Below are positions 25,801 to 38,040 of a stretch of 64,000 nt of DNA, piece after piece. The stretch is from Aulostomus chinensis (taxonomy: Eukaryota; Chordata; Actinopteri; Syngnathiformes; Aulostomidae). The number at the start of each line of letters is the position of its first letter. Within the stretch, counting starts at the first letter, position 1. Where the stretch lies: assembly GCA_037954235.1 (NCBI GenBank), contig JBBMOA010000001.1, forward strand, positions 16,097,980 to 16,161,979, in the 5' to 3' direction. Both the position numbers and the translations under genes were made by a program. The notes below the pieces were generated by a model. The model was given only the letters and a program-made list of their open reading frames with translations, searched no databases and had not been told where the DNA came from.

Positions 25801-26165
25801 ACAGTGATGTCAAAAGAATTGCTAATGATCTCAAAATGATGCGACAGTGATTTAGTAAGAATTGCTAATGAACTCAAAATTATGCTAACATTCATGGAGT
25901 GAAAGTTTCGAATAACCTCAAAGTGATGCTGACAGTCATGTAGTAAGAGTTAATACGAACCTCAAAATATTGCGACAGTGATGTCGGAAGAATTGCTAAT
26001 GAACTCAAAATGATCCTAACAGTAATGGAGTGAACGTTTCAAATAACCTAAACCTCATGTAGTCAGAGTTTCTACGAACCTCAAAATAATGCAACAGTGA
26101 TGTCGGAAGAATTGCTAATGATCTCAAAATGATGCGACAGTGATTTAGTAAGAATTGCTAATGAA

Positions 26166-26555
26166 CTCAAAATGATCCTAACAGTGATGGAGTGAAAGTT
26201 TCGAATAACCTCAAAGTGATGCTGACAGTCATGTAGTAAGAGTTGCTACGAACCTCAAAATAATGCGACAGTAATGTAGTAAAAGTTGCTACAAACCTCA
26301 AAATATTGCGACAGTGATGTCGGAAGAATTGCTAATGAACTCAAAATGATGCTAACAGTAATGTAGTGATAGTTGCTAATCAACTCAGTGATGCTTACAG
26401 TAATGTACTAAGTGTTTCGAACAACCTCAAAGTGATGCTGACAGTCATGCAGTAAGAGTTTCTATGAACCTCAAAATAATGCGACAGTGATGTCAGAAGA
26501 ATTGCTAAAGATCTCAAAATGATGCGACAGTGATTTAGTTAGAATTGCTAATGAA
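26166..26555. repeat. Representative 390-bp 9-mer higher-order repeat (C-D-E-F-G-H-D-A-B)
   Basis: Monomer starts read by hand are 26166 (C), 26210 (D), 26254 (E), 26297 (F), 26340 (G), 26384 (H), 26426 (D), 26470 (A), 26513 (B) and 26556 (next C). The lengths are 44, 44, 43, 43, 44, 42, 44, 43 and 43, total 390. The same spacing appears between GTCGGAGGAATTTTT markers near 36226 and 36616, and doubled (780) near 48-52 kb. Confidence 0.9.
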
Positions 26556-27279
26556 CTCAAAATGATGCTAACAGTAATGGAGTGAACATTTCAAATAACC
26601 TCAAAGTGATGCTGACAGTCATGTAGTAAGAGTTGCTACGAACCTCAAAATAATGCGACAGTGATGTTGTAAGAATTGCTAATGAACTCAAAAAGATGCT
26701 TACAGTAATGGAGTGAAAGTTTCGAATAACCTCAAAGTGATGCTGACGGTCATGTAGTAAGAGTTGCTACGAACCTCAAAATAATGCGACAGTAATGTAG
26801 AAAAAGTTGCTACGAACCTGAAATTATTGCGACAGTGATGTCAGAAGAATAGCTAATGATCTCAAAATCATGCGACAGTGATGTCGGAAGAATTGCCAAT
26901 GAACTCAAGATGATGCTAACAGTAATGTAGTGATAGTTGCTAATAAACTCAGTGATGCTTACAGTAATGTAGTAAGAGTTTCGAAAAACCTCAAAGTGAT
27001 ACTGACAGTCATGTAGTAAGAGTTGCTAATGAACTCAATTTAATGCTACTGTGATATCGTAAGAATTGCTAATGAACTCAAAATGATGCTAACAGTAATG
27101 GAGTGAAAGTTTCGAATAACCTCAAAGTGATGCTGACAGTCATGTAGTAAGAGTTGCTACGAACCTCAAAATAATGCGACAGTAATGTAGTAAAAGTTGC
27201 TACGAACCTCAAAATATTGCGACAGTGATGTCGGAAGAATTGCAAATGAACTTAAGATGATGCTAACAGTAATGTAGTG

Positions 27280-28690
27280 ATGGTGGCTAAGAAACTCAGT
27301 AATGCTTACAGTAATGTAGTAAGAGTTTCGAACAACCTCAAAGTGATGCTGACAGTCATGTAGTAAGAGTTGCCAATGAACTCAATTTAGTGCTACAGTG
27401 ATGTCGTGAGAATTGCTCAACAACTCAAAATGATGCTAACAGTGATGTAGTGATAGCTGCTCATAAACTCAAAGTGATGCTGACAGTAACGTATTAAGAG
27501 TTGCTACGAACCTTAAAATAATGCAACAATAATGTAGTAAGAGTTGCTACGAACCTCAAAATATTGCGACAGTGATGTCGGAAGAATTGCTAATGATCTC
27601 AAAATGATGCGACAGTGATGTAGTAAGAATTGCTAATGAACTCAAAATGATGCAAACAGTAATGGAGTGAAACTTTCGAATAACCTCAAAATGATACTTA
27701 CAGTCATGTAGTAAGTGTTGCTACGAACCTCAAAATAATGCGAAAGTAATGTAGTAAAAGTTGCTACGAACCTCAAAATATTGCGACAGTGATGTCGGAA
27801 GAATTGCTAATGAACTCAAAATGATGCTTACAGTAATGTAGTGATAGTTGCTAATCAACTCAGTGATGCTTACAGTAATGTAGGAAGAGTTTCGAACAAC
27901 CTCAAAGTGATGCTGACAGTCATTTAGTAAGAGTTGCTAATGAACTCAATTCAATGCTACAGTGATGTCGTGAGAATTGCTCATAAACTAAAAATGATGC
28001 GACAGTAATGTAGTGATAGTTGCTAATAAACTCAAAGTAATGATGACAGTAATGTAGTAAGAGTTGCTAGGAACCTTAAAATAATGCAACAATAATGTAG
28101 TAAGAGTTGCTACGAACCTCAAAATATTGCGACAGTGATGTCGGAAGAATTGCTAATGATCTCAAAATGATGCGACAGTGATGTAGTAAGAATTGCTAAT
28201 GAACTCAAAATGATGCTAACAGTAATGGAGTGAAACTTTCGAATAAACTCAAAGTGATACTTACAGTCATGTAGTAAATGTTGCTACGAACCACAAAATA
28301 ATGCGAAAGTAATGTAGTAAAAGTTGCTACGAACCTCAAAATATTGCGACAGTGATGTCGGAAGAATTGCTATTGAACTCAAAATGATGCTAACAGTAAT
28401 GTAGTGATAGTTGCTAATTCACTCAGTGATGCTTACAGTAATGTAGGAAGAGTTTCGAACAACCTCAAAGTGATGCTGACAGTCATTTCGTAAGAGTTGC
28501 TAATGAACTCAATTCAATGCTACAGTGATGTCGTGAGAATTGCTCATAAACTCAAAATGATGCGACAGTAATGTAGTGATAGTTGCTAATAAACTCAAAG
28601 TGATGCTGACAGTAATGTAATAAGAGTTGCTACGAACCTTAAAATAATGCAACAATAATGTAGTAAGAGTTGCTACGAACCTCAAAATAA
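27280..28690. repeat. 563-bp unit (13 monomers) in about 2.5 tandem copies
   Basis: The word AATGCAACAATAATGTAG recurs near 27521, 28084 and 28647, each 563 bp apart. GAAACTTTCGAATAA at 27669 recurs at 28232. The unit includes one I-type monomer (27383, 27946, 28509). Copies differ at single bases, for example CGTATTAAG against TGTAGTAAG in the first copy. Confidence 0.85.
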
Positions 28691-31600
28691 TGTGACAGTG
28701 ATGTCAGAAGAATTGCTAATGATCTCAAAATGATGCGACAGTGATTTAGTAAGAATTGCTAATGAACTCAAAATGATGCTAACAGTAATGGAGTGAACGT
28801 ATCGAATAACCTCAAAGTGATGCTGACAGTCATGTACTAAGAGTTGCTACGAACCTCAAAATATTGCGACAGTGATGTCGGAAGAATTGCTAATGAACTC
28901 AAGATGATGCTAACAGTAATGTAGTGATAGTTGCTAAGAAACTCAGTGATGCTGAAAGTAATGTAGTAAGTGTTTCGAACAACCTCAAAGTGATGCTGAC
29001 TGTCATGTAGTAAGAGTTGCTACGAACCTCAAAATAATGCGACAGTGATGTCAGAAGAATTGCTAATGCTGTCAAAATGATGCGACAGTCATGTAGTAAG
29101 AATTGCTAATGAATTCAAAATGATGCTAACAGTAATGAGGTGAAAGTTTCGAATAACCTCAAAGTAATGCTGACGGTCATGTAGTAAGAGTTGCTAAGAA
29201 CCTCAAAATAATACGACAGCGATGTAGAAAAAGTTTCTCCGAACCTCAAAATAATGCGACAGTGATGTCAGAAAAATTGCTAATGATCTCAAAATGATGC
29301 GACAGTGATGTAGTAAGAATTGCTAATGAACTCAAAATGATGCTAACAGTAATGGAGTGAACGTTTCGAACAACCTCAAAGTGATGCTTACATTAATGTA
29401 GTAAGAGTTGCTACGAACCTCAAAATAATGCGACAGCGATGTCAGAAGAATTGCTAATGATCTCAAAATGATGCGACAGTGATTTAGTAAGAATTGCTAA
29501 TGAACTCAAAATGATGCTAACATTAATGGAGTGAAAGTTTCGAATAACCTCAAAGTGATGCTGACAGTCATGTAGTAAGAGTTAATACGAACCTCAAAAT
29601 GTTGCGACAGTGATGTCGGAAGAATTGCTAATGATCTCAAAATGATGCGACAGTGATTTAGTAAGAATTGCTAATGAACTCAAAAAGGTGCTAACAGTAA
29701 TGGAGTGAAATTTTCGAATAACCTCAAAGTGATGCTGACAGTCATGTGGTTTGAGTTGCGAGTAAATAAAAAATGATGCTGACAGTGAAGTCGTAAAAAT
29801 TGCTATTGAACTCAAAACGATGCTAAAAGTAATGTACTGATAGTTGCTAATCAACTCAGTGATGCTTACAGTCATGCAGTAAGAGTTTCGAAAAACCTCA
29901 AAGTGAATCTGACAGTCATGTAGTAAGAGTTGCTACGAAAATCAAAATAATGCGAAAGTGATGTCAGAAGAATTGCAAAATATCTCAAAATGATGCGACA
30001 GTGATTTAGTAAGAATTGCTAATGAACTCAAAATGATGCTAACAGTAATGGAGTGAACATTTCGAACAACCTCAAAGTGATGCTGACAGTCATGTAGTAA
30101 GAGTTGCTACGAACCTAAAAAATAATGCGACAGTGATTTAGTAAGAATTGCTAATGATCTCAAAATGATGCTACAGTGATTTAGTAAGAATTGCTAATGA
30201 TCTCAAAATGATGCTACAGTGATTTAGTAAGAATTGCTAATGAACTCAAAATGATGCTAAAATTAATGGAGTGAAAGTTTCGAATAACCTCAAAGTGATA
30301 CTGACAGTCATTTAGTAAGAGTTGATAAAAACCTCAAAATATTGCGACAGTGATGTTGGAAGAATTGCTAAAGATCTCAAAATGATGCGACAGTGATTTA
30401 GTAAGAATTGCTAATGATCTCAAAATGATGCTAACAGTAATGGAGTGAACATTTCGAACAACCTCAAAGTGATGCTGACAGTCATGTAGTCAGAGTTGCT
30501 ACGAACCTAAAAAAATAATGCGACAGTGATGTCAGAAGAATTGCTAATGATGTCAAAATGATGCTACAGTGATTTAGTAAGAATTGCTAATGAACTCAAA
30601 ATGATGCTAAAATTAATGGAGTGAAAGTTTCGAATAACCTCAAAGTGATACTGACAGTCATGTAGTAAGAGTTAATACGAACCTCAAAATAATGCGACAG
30701 TAATGTAGTAAAACTTGCTACGAACCTCAAAATAATGTTACAGTGATGTCGTAAGAATTTCTAATGATCTCAAAATGATGCGACAGTGATGTAGTAAGAA
30801 TTGCTAATGAACTCAAAATAATGCTAACAGTAATGGAGTGAGCGTTTCGAATAACCTCAAACTGATGCTGACATTAATGTAGTAAGAGTTGCTACGAACC
30901 TCAAAATAATGCGACAGTGATGTCAGAAGAATTGCTCATGATCTCAAAATGATGCGACTGTGATTTAGTAAGAATTGCTAATGAACTCAAAATGATGCTA
31001 ACATTAATGGAGTGAAAGTTTCGAATAACCTCAAAGTGATGCTGACAGTCATGTAGTCAGAGTTATTACGAACCTCAAAATATTGCGACAGTGATGTCAG
31101 AAGAATTGCTAATGATCTCAAAATGATGCGACAGTGATGTAGTAAGAATTGCTAATGAACTCAAAAGGGTGCTAACAGTAATGGAGTGAAAGTTTCGAAC
31201 AATCTCAAAGTGATGCTGACAGTCATGTAGTAAGAGTTGCTATGAACCTCAAAATAATGCTACAGTGATGTCAGAAGAATTGCTAATGATCTCAAAATGA
31301 TGCGACAGTAATTTAGTAAGAATTGCTAATGAACTCAAAATTATGCTAACATTCATGGAGTGAAAGTTTCGAATAACCTCAAAGTGATGCTGACAGTCGT
31401 GTAGTAAGAGTTAATACGAACCTCAAAATATTGCGACAGTGATGTCGGAAGAATTGCTAATGAACTCAAAATGATGCGTCAGTGATGTTGTAAGAATTGC
31501 TCATGAACTCATAAGGGTGCTAACAGTAATGGAGTGAAAGTTTCGAATAACCTCAAAGTGATGCTGACAGTCATGTGGTTTGAGTTGCGAGTAAATAAAA

Positions 31601-33589
31601 AATGATGCTGAAAGTGATGTCGTAAGAATTGCTATTGAACTCAAAACGATGCTAACAGTAATGTAGTGATAGTTGCTCATCAACTCAGTGATGCTTACAG
31701 TAATGTAGTAAGAGTTTCGAACAACCTCAAAGTGATGCTGACAGTCATGTAGTAAGAGTTGCTACGAACCTCAAAAATAATGCGACAGTGATATCAGAAG
31801 AATTGCTAATGATCTCAAAATGATGCTACAGTGATTTAGTAAGAATTTCTTATGATCTCAAAATGATGCTACAGTGATTTAGTAAGAATTGCTAATGAAC
31901 TCAAAATGATGCTAACATTAATGGAGTGAAAGTTTAGAATAACCTCAAAGTGATGCTGACGGACATGTAGTAAGAGTTAATACGAACCTCATAATATTGC
32001 GATAGTGATGTCGGAAGAATTGCTAATGATCTCAAAATGATGCGACAGTGATGTCAGAAGAATTGCTAATGAACTCAAGATGTTGCAAACAGTAATGTAG
32101 TGATAGTTGCTAAAAAACTCAGTGATGCTTACAGTTATGAAGTAAGAGTTTCGAACAACCTCAAAGTGATGCTGACAATCATGTAGTAAGTGTTTCGAAC
32201 AACTTCAAAGTGATACTGACAGTCATGTAGTAAGAGTTGCTAATGAACTCAATTTAATGCTACTGTGATGTCGTAAGAATTGCTAATGAACTCAAAATGA
32301 TGCTAACAGTAATGGAGTGAAAGTTTCGAATAACCTCAAAGTGATGCTGACGGTCATGTAGTAGGAGCTGCTACGAACCTCAAAATAATGCGACAGTAAT
32401 GTAGTAAAAGTTGATACGAACCTCAAAATATTGCGACAGTGATGTCGGAAGAATTGCTAATGATCTCAAAATGATGCTACAGTGATTTAGTAAGAATTGC
32501 TAATGAACTCAAAATGATGCTAACATTAATGGAGTGAAAGTTTCGAATAACCTCAAAGTGATGCTGACAGACATGTAGTAAGAGTTGCTACGAACCTCAA
32601 AATATTGCGACAGTGATGTCGGAAGAATTGCTAATGATCTCAAAATGATGCGACAGTGATGTCCTAAGAATTGCTAATGAACTCAAAATGATGCTAACAG
32701 TAATGGAGTGAAAGTTTCGAATAACCTCAAAGTGATGCTGACGGTCATGTAGTAAGAGTTGCTACGAACCTCAAAATAATGCGACAGTAATGTAGAAAAA
32801 GTTGCTACGAACCTCAAAATATTGCGACAGTGATGTCAGATGAATTGCTAAAGATCTCAAAATGATGCGACATTGATTTAGTAAGAATTGCTAATAAACT
32901 CAAAATGATGCTAACAGTAATGGAGTGAACGTTTCGAAAAACCTCAAAGTGATGCTGACGGTCATGTAGTAAGAGTTGCTACGAACCTCAAAATAATGCG
33001 ACAGTAATGTAGAAAAAGTTGCTACGAACCTCAAAATATTGCGACAGTGATGTCAGAAGAATAGCTAATGATCTCAAAATCATGCGACAGTGATGTTGTA
33101 AGAATTGCCAATGAACTCAAAATGATGCTAACAGTAATGTAGTGATAGTTGCTAATGAACTCAGTGATGCTTACAGTAATGTACTAAGTGTTTCGAACAA
33201 CCTCAAAGTGATGCTGACAGTCATGCAGTAAGAGTTTCTATAAACCTCAAAATAATGCGACAGTGATGTCAGAAGAATTGCGAATGAACTCAAAATGATG
33301 CTAACAGTAATGTAGTGATAGTTGCTAATCAACTCAGTGATGCTTACAGTCATGTACTAAGTGTTTCGAAAAACCTCAAAGTGATGCTGACCGTCATGCA
33401 GTAAGAGTTTCTATGAACCTCAAAATAATGCGACAGTGATGTCAGAAGAATTGCTAAAGATCTCAAAATGATGCGACAGTGATTTAGTAAGAATTGCTAA
33501 TGATCTCAAAATGATGCTAACAGTAATGGAGTGAACATTTCAAATAACCTCAAAGTGATGCTGACAGTCATGTAGTAAGAGTTGCTACG

Positions 33590-35450
33590 AACCTCAAAAT
33601 AATGCGACAGTGATGTCAGAAGAATTGCTAAAGATCTCAAAATGATGCGACAGTGATTTAGTAAGAATTGCTAATGAACTCAAAAAGGTGCAAACAGTAA
33701 TGGAGTGAAAGTTTCGAATAACCTCAAAGTGATGCTGACAGTCATGTGGTTTGAGTTGCGAGTAAATAAAAAATGATGCTGACAGTGATGTCGTAAAAAT
33801 TGCTATTGAACTCAAAACGATGCTAACAGTAATGTAGTGATAGTTGCTAATCAACTCAGTGATGCTTACAGTAATGCAGTAAGAGTTTCGAAAAACCTCA
33901 AAGTGAATCTGACAGTCATGTAGTAAGAGTTGCTACGAAACTCAAAATGATGCGACAGTGATGTCAGAAGAATTGCAAAAGATCTCAAAATGATGCGACA
34001 GTGATTTAGTAAGAATTGCTAATGAACTCAAAATGATGCTAACAGTAATGGAGTGAACATTTCGAACAACCTCAAAGTGATGCTGACTGTCATGTAGTAA
34101 GAGTTGCTACGAACCTAAAAAATAATGCGACAGTGATTTAGTAAGAATTGCGAATGATCTCAAAATGATGCTACAGTGATTTAGTAAGAATTGCTAATGA
34201 TGTCAAAATGATGCTACAGTGATTTAGTAAGAATTGCTAATGATTTCAAAATGATGCTACAGTGATTTAGTAAGAATTGCTAATGAACTCAAAATGATGC
34301 TAACAGTAATGTAGTGATAGTTGCTAATCAACTCAGTGATGCTTACAGTCATGTATTAAGTGTTTCGAATAACCTCAAAGTGACGCTGACAGTCATGCAG
34401 TAAGAGTTGCTACGAACCTCTAAATAATGTTACAGTGATGTCGGAAGAATTGCTCAAGATCTCAAAATGATGCGACAGTGATGTAGTAAGAATTGCGAAT
34501 GAACTCAAAATGATGCTAACAGTAATGGAGTGAACGTTTCAAATAACCTCAAAGTGATGCTGACAGTCATGTAGTAAGAGTTGCAATGAACCTCAAAATA
34601 ATGCGACAGTAATGTAGTAAAAGTTGCTACGAACCTCAAAATATTTCGACAGTGATGTCGGAGGAATTTTTAATGAACTCAAGATGATGCTAACAGTAAT
34701 GTAGTGATAGTTGCTAATCAACTCAGTGATGCTTACAGTAATGTAGTAAGTGTTTCGAAAAACCTCAAAGTGATGCTGACAGTCATGTAGTAAGAGTTTC
34801 TATGAACCTCAAAATAATGCGACAGTGATGTCAGAAGAATTGCTAAAGATCTCAAAATGATGCGACAGTGATTTAGTAAGAATTGCTAATGAACTCAAAA
34901 AGGTGCAAACAGTAATGGAGTGAAAGTTTCGAATAACCTCAAAGTGATGCTGACAGTCATGTGGTTTGAGTTGCGAGTAAATAAAAAATGATGCTGACAG
35001 TGATGTCGTAAAAATTGCTATTGAACTCAAAACGATGCTAACAGTAATGTAGTGATAGTTGCTAATCAACTCAGTGATGCTTACAGTAATGCAGTAAGAG
35101 TTTCGAACAACCTCAAAGTGAATCTGACAGTCATGTCGTAAGAGTTGCTACGAAACTCAAAATGATGCGACAGTGATGTCAGAAGAATTGCAAAAGATCT
35201 CAAAATGATGCGACAGTGATTTAGTAAGAATTGCTAATGAACTCAAAATGATGCTAACAGTAATGGAGTGAACATTTCGAACAACCTCAAAGTGATGCTG
35301 ACTGTCATGTAGTAAGAGTTGCTACGAACCTAAAAAATAATGCGACAGTGATTTAGTAAGAATTGCGAATGATCTCAAAATGATGCTACAGTGATTTAGT
35401 AAGAATTGCTAATGATCTCAAAATGATGCTACAGTGATTTAGTAAGAATT
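33590..35450. repeat. Duplication pair, offset 1215 bp (28 monomers)
   Basis: About 33590-34235 is repeated at 34805-35450. The anchor AAGTGAATCTGACAG lies at 33901 and 35116. Both copies carry the CTCAAAAAGGTGCAAAC variant and encode the same 86-codon minus-strand open frame (33594-33854 and 34809-35069), which shows how similar they are. Confidence 0.85.
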
Positions 35451-36365
35451 GCTAATGAACTCAAAATGATGCAAAAATTAATGGAGTGAAAGTTTCGAAT
35501 AACCTCAAAGTGATACTGACAGTCATGTAGTAAGAGTTAATAAAAACCTCAAAATATTGCGACAGTGATGTCGGAAGAATTGCTTAAGATCTCAAAATGA
35601 TGCGACAGTGATTTAGTAAGAATTGCTAATGATCTCAAAATGATGCTAACAGTAATGGAGTGAACATTTCGAACAACCTCAAAGTGATGCTGACAGTCAT
35701 GTAGTAAGAGTTGCTACGAACCTAAAAAAATAATGCGACAGTGATGTCAGAAGTATTGCTAATGATGTCAAAATGATGCTACAGTGATTTAGTAAGAATT
35801 GCTAATGATTTCAAAATGATGCTACAGTGATTTAGTAAGAATTGCTAATGAACTCAAAATGATGCTAACAGTAATGTAGTGATAGTTGCTAATCAACTCA
35901 GTGATGCTTACAGTCATGTATTAAGTGTTTCGAATAACCTCAAAGTGACGCTGACAGTCATGCAGTAAGAGTTGCTACGAACCTCTAAATAATGTTACAG
36001 TGATGTCGGAAGAATTGCTAAAGATCTCAAAATGATGCGACAGTGATGTAGTAAGAATTGCGAATGAACTCAAAATGATGCTAACAGTAATGGAGTGAAC
36101 GTTTCAAATAACCTCAAAGTGATGCTGACAGTCATGTAGTAAGAGTTGCAACGAACCTCAAAATAATGCGACAGTAATGTAGTAAAAGTTGCTACGAACC
36201 TCAAAATATTTCGACAGTGATGTCGGAGGAATTTTTAATGAACTCAAGATGATGCTAACAGTAATGTAGTGATAGTTGCTAATCAACTCAGTGATGCTTA
36301 CAGTAATGTAGTAAGTGTTTCGAAAAACCTCAAAGTGATGCTGACAGTCATGTAGTAAGAGTTTC
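34190..36365. repeat. Duplication pair, offset 1565 bp (36 monomers)
   Basis: About 34190-34800 is repeated at 35755-36365. Shared markers are GATTTCAAAATGATG, CAGTCATGTATTAAG, AGTGACGCTGACAG (34381 and 35946), CTCTAAATAATGTTACAG and GTCGGAGGAATTTTTAATG. The pair overlaps the 1215-bp-offset pair, so two events are stacked here. Confidence 0.85.
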
Positions 36366-36645
36366 TACGAACCTCAAAATAATGCAACATTGATGTCGGA
36401 AGAATTGCTAATGATCTAAAAATGATGCGACAGTGATGTCGTAAGAATTGCTAATGAACTCAAAATGATGCTAACAGTAATGGAGTGAACGTTTCAAATA
36501 ACCTCAAAGTGATGCTGACAGTCATGTAGTAAGAGTTGCAACGAACCTCAAAATAATGCGACAGTAATGTAGTAAAAGTTGCTAGGAACCTCAAAATATT
36601 TCGACAGTGATGTCGGAGGAATTTTTAATGAACTCAAGATGATGC
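36070..36645. repeat. Adjacent repeats of the GTCGGAGGAATTTTT module, 390 bp apart
   Basis: The marker GTCGGAGGAATTTTTAATG lies near 36226 and again near 36616, one 9-mer apart. It sits in an F unit whose start is CTCAAAATATTTCG. The same marker occurs near 25647, 34661, 45330, 50280, 52835, 55605, 57330 and 62855. Confidence 0.8.
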
Positions 36646-38040
36646 TAACAGTAATGTAGTGATAGTTGCTAATCAACTCAGTGATGCTTACAGAAATGTA
36701 GTAAGTGTTTCGAACAACCTCAAAGTGATGCTGACAGTGATGTAGTAAGAGTTGCTATGAACCTCAAAATAATGCTACAGTGATGTAGTAAGAGTTGCCA
36801 CGAACCTCAAAATAATGCGACAGTGATGTCAGAAGAATTTCTTATGATCTCAAAATGATGCTACAGTGATTTAGTAAGAATTGCTAATGAACTCAAAATG
36901 ATGCGAACATTAATGGAGTGAAAGTTTAGAATAACCTCAAAGTGATGCTGACAGACATGTAGTAAGAGTTAATACGAACCTCAAAATATTGCGATAGTGA
37001 TGTCGTAAGAATTGCTAATGATCTCAAAATGATGCGAAAGTGATGTCGTAAGAATTGCTAATGAACTCAAGATGTTGCAAACAGTAATGTAGTGATAGTT
37101 GCTAAAAAACTCAGTGATGCTTACAGTTATGAAGTAAGAGTTTCGAACAACCTCAAAGTGATGCTGACAGTCATGTAGTAAGCGTTTCGAACAACTTCAA
37201 AGTGATACTGACAGTCATGTAGTAAGAGTTGCTAATGAACTCAATTTAATGCTACTGTGATGTCGTAAGAATTGCTAATGAACTCAAAATGATGCTAACA
37301 GTAATGGAGTGAAAGTTTCGAATAACCTCAAAGTGATGCTGACGGTCATGTAGTAGGAGTTGCTACGAACCTCAAAATAATGCGACAGTAATGTAGTAAA
37401 AGTTGATACGAACCTCAAAATATTGCGACAGTGATGTCGGAAGAATTGCTAATGTTCTCAAAATGATTCTACAGTGATTTAGTAAGAATTGCTAATGATC
37501 TCAAAATGATGCTACAGTGATTTAGTAAGAATTGCTAATGAACTCAAAATGATGCTAACATTAATGGAGTGAAAGTTTCGAATAACCTCAAAGTGATGCT
37601 GACAGACATGTAGTAAGAGTTGCTACGAACCTCAAAATATTGCGACAGTGATGTCGGAAGAATTGCTAATGATCTCAAAATGATGCGACAGTGATGTCGT
37701 AAGAATTGCTAATGAACTCAAAATGATCCTAACAGTAATGGAGTGAACGTTTCAAATAACCTTAACCTCATGTAGTAAGAGTTTCTACGAACCTCAAAAT
37801 AATGCAACAGTGATGTCGGAAGAATTGCTAATGATCTCAAAATGATGCGACAGTGATTTAGTAAGAATTGCTAATGAACTCAAAATGATCCTAACAGTGA
37901 TGGAGTGAAAGTTTCGAATAACCTCAAAGTGATGCTGACAGTCATGGAGTAAGAGTTGCTACGAACCCCAAAATAATGCGACAGTAATGTAGTAAAAGTT
38001 GCTACGAACCTCAAAATATTGCGACAATGATGTCGGAAGA

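Larger units (their letters stand above)
22850..31500. repeat. Zone of mixed 4-mer and 9-mer higher-order repeats
   Basis: B units here usually carry GATTTAGTAAG instead of GATGTAGTAAG. C units often carry CATTAATGGAG, and a CTCAAAAGGGTGC variant of C is linked to the GTGGTTTGAG D variant (about 22.8, 23.3, 24.2 kb). Runs of B-like units following each other occur at about 30130-30240. No non-satellite sequence was seen. Confidence 0.7.
31844..37492. repeat. Segmental duplication pair, offset 4992 bp (115 monomers)
   Basis: About 31844-32500 matches 36836-37492. Shared private words are TTTCTTATGATCTC (31849 and 36841), AAGATGTTGCAAACAG (around 32081 and 37073), CAGTTATGAAGTAAG and GCGATAGTGATG. 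Beyond the pair, the right copy has one extra GATTTAG monomer relative to the left. Confidence 0.8.
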
